From contig JAMYFF010000013.1 in NCBI GenBank assembly GCA_024128875.1, positions 1 to 64,000 on the forward strand: DNA of 64,000 nucleotides, read 5' to 3'. The translations under genes and the position numbers were made by a program. Source of the DNA: Salinilacustrithrix flava. GTDB lineage: Bacteria > Actinomycetota > Acidimicrobiia > Acidimicrobiales > Salinilacustritrichaceae. Positions 1 to 10,138 of the stretch are shown here, piece after piece. How positions within the stretch are numbered: the stretch's first letter is position 1; the number at the start of each line of letters is the position of its first letter. Under the pieces are notes generated by a model, which was not told the origin of the DNA, did no database searches, and saw only the letters and a program-made list of their open reading frames with translations.

Positions 1-3000
1 GTCATAATCCGCCGGCACCGGCACATCACCAGACTGACCCCAGTTCGTCGACACACCCGGCAAACCCTTGATCGCCCACCGACCCGTCGACGGACGGAAG
101 ATCGCAATATCGATCAGCCCGTCACCGTTGAAGTCGATCGGTGAGTCCTCACCACTGGTCGACACAGGCGCGATCCGGTTGACGACAGCGGCGCCTTCCA
201 CATTCGTGCCGATGTAGAGGCGGCCGATCTCATCCACGCCAGCGGCAGTGGGACGACCACCGTCATCCTCCATGATGCGCTCGTAGGCGGCATCACGCGT
301 TCCGTTCGCAGAGATGCGTCCGGCGTAGATCTCCCCGAAGTTGAAACCGTGCAGGTACACGGCACCGAGATCGTCGACCGGGACCTCGAGGCTGAGGTTC
401 AGCGGCTGGCTGGAAGCATTCAGGTACCGAATCACGCCGGCACCGCCGGCGTAGGTCGTATCGAGGGCGCCAGCAGGAGTGAACCGCCCGGCACGCGCTC
501 CGTTGTTCGACCCACCTGAGTCGCAGCTGGCGGCAAAGACGGCGCTGCCGTCCGCCAAGAGGTTGCCTCCGTAGACGAAGCCCTCGTTCGTGCCAGGGCA
601 CACGTAGCGAGCGAAGCCATCGACTCCGTATGAGGTGTCGAGGACGCCGTCACCATCGATGGCGATCACGACGATCTCCGACTTCACGCCGGCCTGGGCG
701 GTGCTTGCGAAGACCCGCAGGTCGCCCGCCGCATCGAGACGCACCTCACCCACGGTGTAGTTCACGCCGGGGACGGTCGAGAGGTCCACGACCATCCCGC
801 CGTCGCCGCCGAATGTCGTGTCGAGCGCGCCGGCCTCGGTGAACCGCTGGAGGAAGACCTTCGGGTCGAAGCTGCTCGGGGCCGGCACCGTCGAGGTGCC
901 GGCGACAACGACACGATCGCTGGCGTCGGCGCGCACGTCGTAGGCGAAGTTGAAGTTGGTTCCGTCGATCTGGCCGGCGAAGTCGATGATCCCGTCGCCA
1001 TCGAAGCTCGTGTCCAGTGCTCCACCCGTGGTCAGCCGGATGAGCCGGATGCCCCCGGCGGTTGGCGGTGAGCCCACCGACCACTGGCCGACCATGAGCA
1101 GACGCCCCTGGCCGTCGACTGCGAGGTCGTCGACGTGGTTCAGGATCGACGGATCGAACGCAAGAGCCCCGTCTGAACCGAAGTCGGTGTCGAGCGAGCC
1201 GTCGTCGTTGTGCTTGGCGATGGTTGCTCGCGAGCCCTCGGCGTAGGCGACGTATGCACCCTCGCTCAACGGGGCGATCGCCAGCACGTAATCGGTGACC
1301 GACGCCATCACCGTGATCTCCCCGCCGACGGAAGCGCCGCCGCCCACAGCGTCCATGCGCTCGATGGCCTCCGAGATGCCGAAGACCTGGTTCGTGCCGC
1401 CCAGACGCAGCGCGCCGTCGTGGTAGATCGAGCGCACCTGCGCCAGGTCGGACCACACCGGATCGCCGGGTGAGCCGGCGTTCCAGCCCGAATCGGGTTC
1501 GCCCGTCGTGGTGAGGCGCACGACGCTGGTCTCGAAGTTGAACGTCGAAGCGCGCGCGTGCACGTAGACCCCGTCGACGGTGCTGATCGCGTTCGTGTGC
1601 CCCGAGGCCGCCGAGCGGTTCATCCCCGTGAGCGCGGTGGCCTGACCGTCACCGCCACCGAACGCCGTGTCGAGGGTGCCGTCGGCGCCCAGGCGGAGCA
1701 CATCGACGTTGTTGAGGAAGCTGGCCCCGATGAGGACGCCGTCGCCGCCCGTCGCTGCCATCGTCTCTGCGGAGAACGGATGGATGCCCGGTCCGAGGTT
1801 TGCCGGGTTGGCACCGCCGATCCCCCATCCGGTCGCCAGCGTGCCGTCCGACGCGAGACGCACGGTCCGGCCCTCGGAGCCGTCGAAGTTCGTGCCAGCG
1901 ACGACGATCGAATCATCTCCGAGCACGGCAAGCAGATCGTCTGCCGTGACGACGATGTCGAGGAACTCTGCTGCCCCGGCATCGGAGCTCGTGCCCTGGA
2001 AGGTGCCGTCCGGGGCACCTGCCGTAGTGAAGCGCCGGACGGTGGTGCTGGCCTCCTGGGCCACGGTGACGGGTCGGTCCTCGCTGTCGACCTCCACGCC
2101 TGCACCAGCCCCGATGCCCGTTCCCGGTGCGACGAGGTCGATGATGCCGTCGTCGGAGAACGACGTGTCGAGTGCGCCTGCCGTGGTGAGACGGACGAGG
2201 CGGACGTGCGAGGTGTCCTCAGGGATCCAGGTGGAGGTGGCGAGCAGGTAGGGACGGCCGACCGAGTCCACGGCCAGGAGGCCGGAGCCGGATGCGTACT
2301 GCGCGACGGGTGGCAGCACGACGAGTCCTTCACCATCGTTGAACGACGGGTCGGGCGTGTCGGTCGCGTCGTACTTGCCCACGGCGATGCTGCCGTCCAG
2401 CGTGAGGATCGCGGCGTAGTACCCGCCGTCGATCCGGGCGCTCGCCATGTCGACGATGGAGAGGCCGGCATCTGCAGTGGCCACGTCACGAGAGACGGAA
2501 CCGTCCGAGCCCCACTCACCGGTCGGGGGCGGCGGTTCCGTCACGTCGAACCCACCCGAGGGCGTCGCGCCGCCCGGGGTCGTCACCGTGATCGGACCAT
2601 CGGTCGCACCCTCGGGCACCGTGGTGGTGACCTCGGTGTCGTTCACCACGGTGAAGGTCGCCGGCGTGCCGTTGAAGTCGACGTCGGTCGTCCACTGCAA
2701 CCCTGAACCCGTGATGGTCACGGTGTCGCCCACCTCGCCTGACGTGGGCGCGATGCTGTCGATGAACGGAGCCGAGAGATCAGTGGTGAACGTCCAGTTG
2801 AGGGTCAGGTCCCCCGTGTCGCCCTGGTAGCCGTTGATGCCGATCCGGTAGGTCGTGCCTCCGACGACGCTGGTCGGCGTGAACGCCGGGAACGAGGGGT
2901 CCGCGATGGCGATGCGACTCTGGATGCCGGCATCGTCGTCGTTCGCAGCCACGAGCGGAAGGACATTGACCGCCGTGCCCGTGTAGACGTTCAGGATGGT

Positions 3001-5697
3001 GTCGAACGTGCTGCCGAAGGTGTCCAGCTCGAGCTCGCCGTCACTGGGTGCCGTCCACTGGTACCAGACCGAGGTCTCTCGGGAACCGGCGCTGTACTCG
3101 CCGGGCTCCATCGTCGCGCCTGCGTTGCTCCCGGTGACCTGGCCGGTCGCACCGGTCAGCACCACGGGGTCGGCGAAGTCGTCGTTCGCCGGCGGCGCGA
3201 GCGTCGGACGGACGCTGAACCAACGGTCGCTCGAAGACGGCCCGCCGGAGTTGGTGATCGTCATCGGTCCCGTTTCGGCTCCGGCCGGGACGGTCGCGGT
3301 GATCCAGGTCGGCGAGTTCACCGTGAAGGCTGCCGGCACGCCGTCCGAGAAGCTGACGTCGGAGACGGTGTTGAAGTTCGATCCCACGATGGAGAACGAG
3401 TCGCCCGCGACGCCGTAGGACCTACTGAGGGTGGTGATGACCGGGAGGTCCTCGGCGTAGGGCTCGACCTCGAGGTGGTACGGAACCCCCTGGGCTCCGG
3501 CGAGCCAGTCGACCCGGATCTGGTGCGCGCCCGAGACGGTGGGCGTGTAGGTGATCGTCCTCGAATCGGGACTGGCGACGCTGCCGGACACGCTCGAGCC
3601 GGAGGACGGCCACCGGAAGAGCCAGAGGTTCACCGACGACCCCCCTGCCTGCGGGTACGTGAGCGTGAAGCGGACGGGCTCGCCTGCGGTGAGGTTCACC
3701 TCCGCGTAGTCCACCTTGTTGGCTCCGTCGTCCGAGCAGACGACCCCTGCCTTTGCTCCGGGCAGCGCCAACGGGCTCGGCACGTTGATCCCGTCGTCGT
3801 TCTCCCACTGGTCGTCGGCAGGGCACGCGCTCAACGATGTCGTCAGCGTGTACGTCGACTGCACGCCGGGCCCGAACACCCGAAGGTAGTAGGGCTTGTC
3901 TGTCGCTGCGGCGACCGCAAACGTCGTTCCGACCGTCTCCGTGCTGCCGCCGTCGTTCGACAGGTCGATCTCGACGCCGGCTGAGTCGACGAGCTGAAGG
4001 TCGAGATTCCCGTCGTCAGCAACCAGCGTCGCACCGAAGACGCCCTGGTTGACGCCGGGGACGAGGTACCAGTCCTCATCGCAGTGCAGCCCCGCTTTGG
4101 TCTGACCACCGACGAGCAGCTGCGCAGAAGCGCGGACATCGTCCTCGACGGGATCGCCGCCGTCGAAGCACACGTCCGGTTCGACGGCGACGTCCAGGTC
4201 GTAGGCGCCGAGACTGGCGTAGTCCGAGTAGCCGTTGGTGAGGGGGTCCCCGTGGCCGACCCCGTCGATGTGGACGTAGTAGAACCCGCCCGTCGGAAGT
4301 GCCGCGGTGATCGTCGCGTCGAGGCCGGTGGCGATGTCGTTGGCACCCCCCGAGGCCGGGTTGGCGACGGTACCGATCTGCGCGCCCGTCGCGTCCCGAA
4401 GGGTCATGGAGATGTCGAGGTTCGGGCTCACGGGCGCCGGTGACGCCGTGATGGTCACGGACTCAGGCCCGGTGATCTCGAACTCGAAAACGTCGACGTC
4501 GGTCCTCGTCGAGATGACGCCGTCACCGGACACCACGGGTGACGGGATGCCGAGCGCCGGAGCTCCGACGTTGGTGTTCGCGTGGTCGTCGGCGACAGGC
4601 GGCAACAGGTCGGTATGGCCGATCATCGCGAGGTCGTCGTCGCCCGAGGAGTTCGGGTTGGCCGTCGGGTAGTTGTTCGCGTTGGCGTACTCGCCCTTGC
4701 TCCACTGGACGATCGGCTTGGAGTAGCCGATCCCCATGATCGGCGCCCACGAGCCGTGGCCCTGGAAGTACCCCTCCGCAGGACTGGTCCTGCCGTCATG
4801 TTCCAGCCCGAGGTTGTGGCCGACCTCGTGCGAGGCTGCCTCCGCAAGGCTCTTGGCGCTGGCGTCGGCGCCGCCCATGCCCTTCTGGAAGACCCAGGCC
4901 GGCTGGTACGTAGCCAGGCCGAACGAGGTGGGGTCGAGCAGGTAGGCGACACCGCCACATCCGCCGCACAGGAGCGGATACTCCTTCGTGTCGGCGCCGG
5001 CGAACACCACTCGGGTGCCGTAGTCGGGATCGTTTGACGCAGTGCGGACGAGGACGCCGGGATCTGCCGGCTCCTCGGTGGTCACGTCGACGTCGAAGGC
5101 GGCGAAGTCCTCGCTGACCCTGAGCCAGACGCTCTGGATGACGTCACGCTCGTAGGGCGAGAACGAGAGCGGGTCGTCATCGAGCGAGAACGGTGTCGCA
5201 TCGAATGGTCCGCCGATGCCGGGCTTGAGGTTCCAACTGGTGCCGCTGACCGCTTGGCCGTCGAAGTCGAGCAGGATGGTTCGGTCGGCGCCCGGGTTGC
5301 TGTGCAGGGTGAACGTCTCGCTCAACGGGAACGGTGCGGCCGCCGAAGTCGACGGCTCGCTGCCCGAGGTGTCATCGGTGTGCGACGCATCGTCGTGCGG
5401 TGGCTCGATGTAGAACGCTCGCAGGTCAGCGTCGATCCAGAGCGTCGGATCTCCACGGAAGAGCCGGCGGAACTCGCCTGGTCCCATCCCATGGGCGGCG
5501 GCGACCGCCGGCAACCGGTCCCCAAGAGCCTGGATGGCCGCTTCACCGTTCTTCCGCCGCTCGAGTGCCTGTGGCGGCGGACCTTCCGACGTCGGCGGCT
5601 CCTGCGCCCCGGACGGCGAGGTCGCCAGGGTGGTCGCGACCATCGTGGTCAGCAGGACGGCGGCCAGCGCGCGGCGGGCCTTCACGTATCGCGCCAC
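1..5697 (-). CDS. giant secreted metzincin-like modular protein (3' end cut by window)
   Basis: At least 1,899 residues; the frame is still open at the window edge. The GTG start is supported by AAGGAGG six bases upstream. Residues 1-35 form a signal peptide. A zinc-protease motif HEVGHNLGLEHD lies at about residue 290 (HExxHxxGxxH), followed by a Met-turn-like APIMGIGY. Next come PPC-type beta domains (about 380-720), two IPT/TIG domains (about 753 and 975), a run of delta-60-like repeats with DTSFxxDG cores (about 1060-1800), and at the edge the start of an FG-GAP/VCBS-like module (DFNGDGLIDIAIFRPS). Probably exported and cell-surface or extracellular. The first 500 residues are paralogous to the 604-residue protein at 44360. 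Protease function is inferred from the motif. The start is divergent from the BY-kinase gene, 182 bases away; no clear promoter was identified between them. Confidence 0.85.
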   Translation of the reverse strand, partial: MARYVKARRALAAVLLTTMVATTLATSPSGAQEPPTSEGPPPQALERRKNGEAAIQALGDRLPAVAAAHGMGPGEFRRLFRGDPTLWIDADLRAFYIEPPHDDASHTDDTSGSEPSTSAAAPFPLSETFTLHSNPGADRTILLDFDGQAVSGTSWNLKPGIGGPFDATPFSLDDDPLSFSPYERDVIQSVWLRVSEDFAAFDVDVTTEEPADPGVLVRTASNDPDYGTRVVFAGADTKEYPLLCGGCGGVAYLLDPTSFGLATYQPAWVFQKGMGGADASAKSLAEAASHEVGHNLGLEHDGRTSPAEGYFQGHGSWAPIMGIGYSKPIVQWSKGEYANANNYPTANPNSSGDDDLAMIGHTDLLPPVADDHANTNVGAPALGIPSPVVSGDGVISTRTDVDVFEFEITGPESVTITASPAPVSPNLDISMTLRDATGAQIGTVANPASGGANDIATGLDATITAALPTGGFYYVHIDGVGHGDPLTNGYSDYASLGAYDLDVAVEPDVCFDGGDPVEDDVRASAQLLVGGQTKAGLHCDEDWYLVPGVNQGVFGATLVADDGNLDLQLVDSAGVEIDLSNDGGSTETVGTTFAVAAATDKPYYLRVFGPGVQSTYTLTTSLSACPADDQWENDDGINVPSPLALPGAKAGVVCSDDGANKVDYAEVNLTAGEPVRFTLTYPQAGGSSVNLWLFRWPSSGSSVSGSVASPDSRTITYTPTVSGAHQIRVDWLAGAQGVPYHLEVEPYAEDLPVITTLSRSYGVAGDSFSIVGSNFNTVSDVSFSDGVPAAFTVNSPTWITATVPAGAETGPMTITNSGGPSSSDRWFSVRPTLAPPANDDFADPVVLTGATGQVTGSNAGATMEPGEYSAGSRETSVWYQWTAPSDGELELDTFGSTFDTILNVYTGTAVNVLPLVAANDDDAGIQSRIAIADPSFPAFTPTSVVGGTTYRIGINGYQGDTGDLTLNWTFTTDLSAPFIDSIAPTSGEVGDTVTITGSGLQWTTDVDFNGTPATFTVVNDTEVTTTVPEGATDGPITVTTPGGATPSGGFDVTEPPPPTGEWGSDGSVSRDVATADAGLSIVDMASARIDGGYYAAILTLDGSIAVGKYDATDTPDPSFNDGEGLVVLPPVAQYASGSGLLAVDSVGRPYLLATSTWIPEDTSHVRLVRLTTAGALDTSFSDDGIIDLVAPGTGIGAGAGVEVDSEDRPVTVAQEASTTVRRFTTAGAPDGTFQGTSSDAGAAEFLDIVVTADDLLAVLGDDSIVVAGTNFDGSEGRTVRLASDGTLATGWGIGGANPANLGPGIHPFSAETMAATGGDGVLIGASFLNNVDVLRLGADGTLDTAFGGGDGQATALTGMNRSAASGHTNAISTVDGVYVHARASTFNFETSVVRLTTTGEPDSGWNAGSPGDPVWSDLAQVRSIYHDGALRLGGTNQVFGISEAIERMDAVGGGASVGGEITVMASVTDYVLAIAPLSEGAYVAYAEGSRATIAKHNDDGSLDTDFGSDGALAFDPSILNHVDDLAVDGQGRLLMVGQWSVGSPPTAGGIRLIRLTTGGALDTSFDGDGIIDFAGQIDGTNFNFAYDVRADASDRVVVAGTSTVPAPSSFDPKVFLQRFTEAGALDTTFGGDGGMVVDLSTVPGVNYTVGEVRLDAAGDLRVFASTAQAGVKSEIVVIAIDGDGVLDTSYGVDGFARYVCPGTNEGFVYGGNLLADGSAVFAASCDSGGSNNGARAGRFTPAGALDTTYAGGAGVIRYLNASSQPLNLSLEVPVDDLGAVYLHGFNFGEIYAGRISANGTRDAAYERIMEDDGGRPTAAGVDEIGRLYIGTNVEGAAVVNRIAPVSTSGEDSPIDFNGDGLIDIAIFRPSTGRWAIKGLPGVSTNWGQSGDVPVPADYD

Positions 5698-5879
5698 CGG
5701 GCGCCTCCTTCGTTCGCACGCCCGCAGGCGCCGTCCCACTCTCACGGACCCGCTGCGTCCGCCCCGTCGATGTGCTGAGAATGTACGCCTGTCGCCAGTC
5801 CGGCACATGGACCGGAAGGACCATTCGATGCTGAACCTCTGTCCAGTGCGGTGCCACGTCTTCGAGTGAGGTGGTCCGC

Positions 5880-7601
5880 GTGGAGACCACTACGGTTGCG
5901 CAAATGGTCCCGATGCAATCGGCGGAGGACGAACTGGACCTCCGCCACTATGTCGACGTCGTCACCCGGCGGAAGTGGTTGATCATCGTCACCACCGTGC
6001 TGGTCGCCGCCGTCGCCGTCGGCCTCTCGCTGGCGCAGACCCCGAACTACCGCGCCGGAGCCGAAGTGCTGCTGCAGGGGGACGACGCCGAGCGCCGTTT
6101 GGGCGGCACGGATCAGATCGACCCGCGGGTCAACCAGAACCGGGTCGAGACCGAGATCGGGGTCATCGAGTCGAACCTGGTGCAGGACGCCGTCGAGGAC
6201 GAGCTCGGTCGAGAGCCCGACGTGAACGTCGGCGCGGTCGGCGAGACCGACATCATCCGCATCTCCGCCACCTCCACCGAGCCCGAGCTGGCGGCGGCTG
6301 AGGCGAACCTCTACGCCGAGACCTACGTCGAGTGGAAGCGGGAGCGCACCATCGACGACCTGCTCGCAGCCCAGCAGACGGTGCAGGCCGAGATCGACTC
6401 GTTGCTGCTGCAGCAGGACGAGCTCCAGGCGCCGCTCGACGCGCTCGAGGAGAGCCTTTTCGTCGCCGGCAGCGAGGACGAGCGCGAGGACATCCGGGGT
6501 CAGATCGCTGACCTCGAGGCCCAGATCCTGCCCGAGGTGGGTGCCATCCAGAGCTCGCTGGCCCTGTACCGGGCCGAGCTGTCGTCGCTCCAGGTGTCGC
6601 AGCGCATCACTCGCACCGGTGGAGCGCAGATCATCTCCACCGCCCAGGTGCCCGAGGAGCCCTTCGAGCCCCAGCCGCTGCGCAACGGCGTGCTCGGCCT
6701 CGTCGTCGGTCTCATGCTCGGCGTCGGGCTTGCCTTCCTGCGGGAAACGCTGGACGACAGGGTCAGGTCTCGCGAGCAGATGGAGCGCATCACGGGGTGG
6801 CCCACTATCGGCCTCATCCCGGTGATCTCTGCGGCCAAGGACGGCCAGCACGACCTGGCCACCATGGAGGCGCCCAACTCCCCAGCTGCCGAGGCGTACC
6901 GCACGTTGCGCACGGCCGTGCAGTTCGTCGGGCTCGAGCGGCCACTCGAGGCCATCCAGGTCACCAGTGCCAAGCCGAGCGAGGGCAAGACCACCACGGC
7001 AGCCAACCTGGCCATCTCGCTGGCCCAGGCCGGCAAGCGGGTGATCCTGCTCGACGCCGATCTGCGCAAACCCCGGCTGCACAAGGAGTTCGGGATCGAC
7101 AACAGCGCAGGCTTCACGTCGATGCTGCTCGACTCCAACCTCAGCAGCAACGCCTTCCACCGGACGCGGGTGCCCAACCTGGTGGTGGTGCCCTCCGGTC
7201 CCCCGCCCCCCAACCCGTCCGAGCTGCTCAGCCTCCAGGCCACCCGCCAGGTGCTGACCCTGCTCCGGGATGAGTGCGACGTGCTGATCATCGACTCGCC
7301 GCCGGTGCTGCCGGTGACCGACCCAATGATCCTGTCCGGCTACGTGGACGGGGTGATCGTGGTGGCCAACGCCAACGAGGCCGAGGTCAAGTCGCTGTCC
7401 CGCATGCGCGAGCTGCTGGCCCAGGTGAACGCCCAGGTCATCGGCGTCAGCGTCAACCAGATCGACTCCGACGCCGGCTACGGGTACGGCTATGGCTACG
7501 GGTACGGGTACGGCGACGCCGTCGAGGCGGGCCGGGACGACGACGAGGCCGAGGACTCCTCGGCCGGGGACAAGCCGAAGCCCAAGCTGTTCAGCCGCTG
7601 A
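5880..7601 (+). CDS. Wzz-type polysaccharide co-polymerase fused to BY-kinase domain
   Basis: 573 residues from GTG 5880, chosen because GTGAGG lies about 7 bases upstream; GTG 5871 and ATG 5904 are alternatives. A first membrane segment is at about 33-52, followed by a coiled-coil-rich external region, a second membrane segment at about 268-287, then a cytoplasmic kinase domain. Walker A (SAKPSEGKTTT) is at about 362, Walker A' (ILLDADLRKPR) at about 390 and Walker B (LIIDSPP) at about 468. The C-terminus carries a Tyr-Gly repeat (about 533-545), the expected autophosphorylation cluster. Proteins of this family control chain length and export of capsule or exopolysaccharide. No Wzx/Wzy or glycosyltransferase genes are adjacent, so the polysaccharide partner is elsewhere. 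Confidence 0.9.
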   Translation: METTTVAQMVPMQSAEDELDLRHYVDVVTRRKWLIIVTTVLVAAVAVGLSLAQTPNYRAGAEVLLQGDDAERRLGGTDQIDPRVNQNRVETEIGVIESNLVQDAVEDELGREPDVNVGAVGETDIIRISATSTEPELAAAEANLYAETYVEWKRERTIDDLLAAQQTVQAEIDSLLLQQDELQAPLDALEESLFVAGSEDEREDIRGQIADLEAQILPEVGAIQSSLALYRAELSSLQVSQRITRTGGAQIISTAQVPEEPFEPQPLRNGVLGLVVGLMLGVGLAFLRETLDDRVRSREQMERITGWPTIGLIPVISAAKDGQHDLATMEAPNSPAAEAYRTLRTAVQFVGLERPLEAIQVTSAKPSEGKTTTAANLAISLAQAGKRVILLDADLRKPRLHKEFGIDNSAGFTSMLLDSNLSSNAFHRTRVPNLVVVPSGPPPPNPSELLSLQATRQVLTLLRDECDVLIIDSPPVLPVTDPMILSGYVDGVIVVANANEAEVKSLSRMRELLAQVNAQVIGVSVNQIDSDAGYGYGYGYGYGYGDAVEAGRDDDEAEDSSAGDKPKPKLFSR

Positions 7602-7662
7602 ACCCGCGGGCGGGTCCAGCGAGTGTAAGGGCGGCTGAGGACCCCTCTACCATCTCCGGGTC

Positions 7663-10032
7663 TTGTCTGCATTGCTCCAAACGTCCGTCGCGCTGGTCGC
7701 CGGCGTCGCCGCTGCGGTGGGCATCCACGCCCTCGCCAAGCGCCGGTCGCGGATGTTCCACAAGCCCTACCGGGCGTTCACGCGGGCGGTCATCGTGGCC
7801 GCCGGCATCGGCGGGGCGCTGGCGCCGGTGGCGCCCACCGGCATCGACGGGGTCGACATCGTCTGGCGGGCGCTCTTCGCGGCCGTCTTCACCTTCGCCG
7901 CCGGTCGGGCCAAGCGGGACGCCCGGCTGATCGCCGGGGCCGCCGCCGCCGTGGGCAGCGTCGGGGCGTGGCCGTGGAGCGTCGTGGCCTTCGTGGCCCT
8001 CGGCCTGTCTACGGGGTCGGCCCGCATGCGGCGACCGGCCCGTCCCCTCGGCGTCGTGATCGGTGCGCTCCAGGCCCAGGCGCTGCTCCGCCTCACCTGG
8101 CCCGACACGCCCTATGCCACCGCCGTCCTTGCCGCCGTGGCCTTCGTCGTCGTGGTCGTGTCCGGCTTCCGCCACGCCCGAAGCCGGGAGCGCAAGCCGG
8201 CCCTCATCCTGTCGGCCGCCTTCGCTGCGGTCGGCCTGGTGGTCGTCGGGCTCCTCGCCTTCGGCCTCTTCGGCATCCAACAGGACGTGCGCGACGGGGC
8301 CCGGGCTGCCGACCGTGGCCTCGATGCCGCCCGGTCGGGTGAGACCGACGTCGCCGTGGCCCAGCTCGAGCGGGCCTCGACCCGGCTCAGCTCCGCCGAC
8401 GAGGGCCTGCGCGCGGCGTGGATGCGACCCGGGCGTCTGGTGCCGGTGCTCGGCCGCTACCTGGACTCCGGCCAACGGCTGACCGCGGCGGCCGATGCCG
8501 TCGTCGCACCTGCGCTCGAGAGCGCTCGCCTGGCGGCCGGCGACGCGCTCCGGATCCGGGACGGGCGGATCGACCTCGCCGCCATCGCCGAGCTGGCCCC
8601 ACCGCTCGAACGGACGCTGGCCGCGGTGCCCGGGGCCCGCGCCGCGGTCGATCGCCTCGAGGACGAGGAGCTGCCCGGGCCGCTGGCCCGTCGGCTCCGG
8701 GACCTCGACCAGAGCCTGGTGGACGCCGTCGACGACGGCGAGTTCCTGCTCGGCGCCCTCGACCTGGTCCCCCAGCTGCTGGGGGCGGACGAGCCCCGGC
8801 GCTGGTTCGTGCTCATGCAGACGCCCTCGGAGCAGCGGGCCAGCGGCGGCATCGCCGGCGGGTTCGGCGAGCTGCTGATCGAGGACGGTCAGGTCGACCT
8901 GGTGCGGGCCGGCGAGGGTGCCGAGCTCCGCCCGGTCGGTGTGCCATGGGACCTCGGGCCGCTGGCCACCGAGTACAGCCGCTTTCCCGGGACCGGGCCC
9001 GAGCGGTACTTCCAGAACGTCACCAACGTGCCCCACTTCCCCACCGTCGGGGCGACCATCACCACCGTCTACCCCCAGGCCGGCGGCACCCCCGTGGACG
9101 GGGTCATCAGCGTCGACCCGTCGGTCCTCGCCGCCCTGCTGTCCCTCACCGGCCCCATCGAGGTGCCCGAGTGGGAAGGGCCGATCACGGCCGAGAACGT
9201 CCGGCGTGCGCTGCTCTTCGACCAGTACCAGCGCCTCGGCTCGGCCGAGGGCCGGCAGTTCGTCATCGACACGATCCAGGCGACCTTCGACCGCCTCACC
9301 TCCACGACGCTGCCGGCGCCGGCCCAGGTGCTGCACACGCTCTCGCCCATGGTCCAGGGCCAGCGCATCAAGCTCTACAGCGCCCGGCCCGAGGAGCAGG
9401 CCCTGTTCGAGGAGATGGACATCACCGGCGCCGTGCCCGAGGTGGAGGGCGACTACTTCGAGCTCGTCACCCAGAACGTGGGGCAGTCCAAGATCGACTG
9501 GTTCCAGCAGCGCACCCTGGCCTACGACGTGCGCCACGACCCCGTCACCGGTCGCGTGGACGCCGTAGCCACCGTGACGATCACCAACGACGCACCCGCT
9601 TCGGGCTTGTCCGAGCGGCTGATCGGCGGGACCAACTTCCCCGAGCCCGGCCCCCTCGGCCGCAGCCGCCTCTTCGTCGACTTCTGGTCCGCCCTCGACC
9701 TCGATGCCGCCACCCTGGACGGCGCGCCGATCGTCCTCGTCACCGAGCAGGCCTACGACCGGAACCTCCACTGGACGGTGCACACGATCGAGTCGGGCGA
9801 GCAGGCGACCTTCGAGCTGTACCTCTCCGGCTTCGTCGAACCCGGCGAGCCCTACGTGCTCGACCTCGGGACCCAGCCCGTGGTGCGGCCCGACCAGGTC
9901 CAGGTCAGCGTGTCGGGGTGGAGCGGCGAAGAGGTGGTCCCGGTCGCTGGTCTGCGCGACGACTCGGGCGTCGCACGGGCCACGTTCGAGCAGCGGGAGC
10001 CCCGTCGGTTCGTGGCCGGCAGCGGCAGCTGA
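7663..10032 (+). CDS. DUF4012 domain membrane protein
   Basis: 789 residues from a TTG start; a TACCAT box lies 9 bases upstream and there is no clear ribosome site, so the start is moderately certain. The first ~200 residues contain about six hydrophobic segments. The rest is a large presumably external domain with the DUF4012 signature, including the stretch RRWFVLMQTPSEQRASGGI at about 378 and later NVTNVPHFPTVGATI. Function of DUF4012 is not established; it is common in actinobacteria near polysaccharide genes. It follows the BY-kinase by 61 bases in the same direction, consistent with a shared envelope role. Its stop is followed directly by a copy of the GAACTGGCAG motif seen elsewhere in the window. 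Confidence 0.8.
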   Translation: MSALLQTSVALVAGVAAAVGIHALAKRRSRMFHKPYRAFTRAVIVAAGIGGALAPVAPTGIDGVDIVWRALFAAVFTFAAGRAKRDARLIAGAAAAVGSVGAWPWSVVAFVALGLSTGSARMRRPARPLGVVIGALQAQALLRLTWPDTPYATAVLAAVAFVVVVVSGFRHARSRERKPALILSAAFAAVGLVVVGLLAFGLFGIQQDVRDGARAADRGLDAARSGETDVAVAQLERASTRLSSADEGLRAAWMRPGRLVPVLGRYLDSGQRLTAAADAVVAPALESARLAAGDALRIRDGRIDLAAIAELAPPLERTLAAVPGARAAVDRLEDEELPGPLARRLRDLDQSLVDAVDDGEFLLGALDLVPQLLGADEPRRWFVLMQTPSEQRASGGIAGGFGELLIEDGQVDLVRAGEGAELRPVGVPWDLGPLATEYSRFPGTGPERYFQNVTNVPHFPTVGATITTVYPQAGGTPVDGVISVDPSVLAALLSLTGPIEVPEWEGPITAENVRRALLFDQYQRLGSAEGRQFVIDTIQATFDRLTSTTLPAPAQVLHTLSPMVQGQRIKLYSARPEEQALFEEMDITGAVPEVEGDYFELVTQNVGQSKIDWFQQRTLAYDVRHDPVTGRVDAVATVTITNDAPASGLSERLIGGTNFPEPGPLGRSRLFVDFWSALDLDAATLDGAPIVLVTEQAYDRNLHWTVHTIESGEQATFELYLSGFVEPGEPYVLDLGTQPVVRPDQVQVSVSGWSGEEVVPVAGLRDDSGVARATFEQREPRRFVAGSGS

Positions 10033-10064
10033 ACTGGCAGAGACGGAGCACTTGGGATCGATCA

Positions 10065-10093
10065 TCGACATGTTCGGTTTGACCAGTTAGGTT
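10065..10093 (+). promoter_or_regulatory. candidate sigma-70-type promoter for the LPXTG gene
   Basis: TCGACA (10065-10070) and TAGGTT (10088-10093) are separated by exactly 17 bases. The downstream leader of about 40 bases contains GATCGATCGATCG and then AGGAAGG, 11 bases before the TTG start at 10139. Seen in sequence; promoter activity is inferred. Confidence 0.5.
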
Positions 10094-10138
10094 TGCCCTG
10101 ATCGATCGATCGTCGGCGGACAGGAAGGCAAGAATCCC

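Noticed and set aside
7591..10071. Very long open frame on the minus strand across the DUF4012 gene
   Set aside because: Its product is low-complexity (Gly/Arg/His/Val-rich) and has no motifs; the plus-strand frame has clear DUF4012 blocks. GC-rich DNA often leaves antisense frames open.
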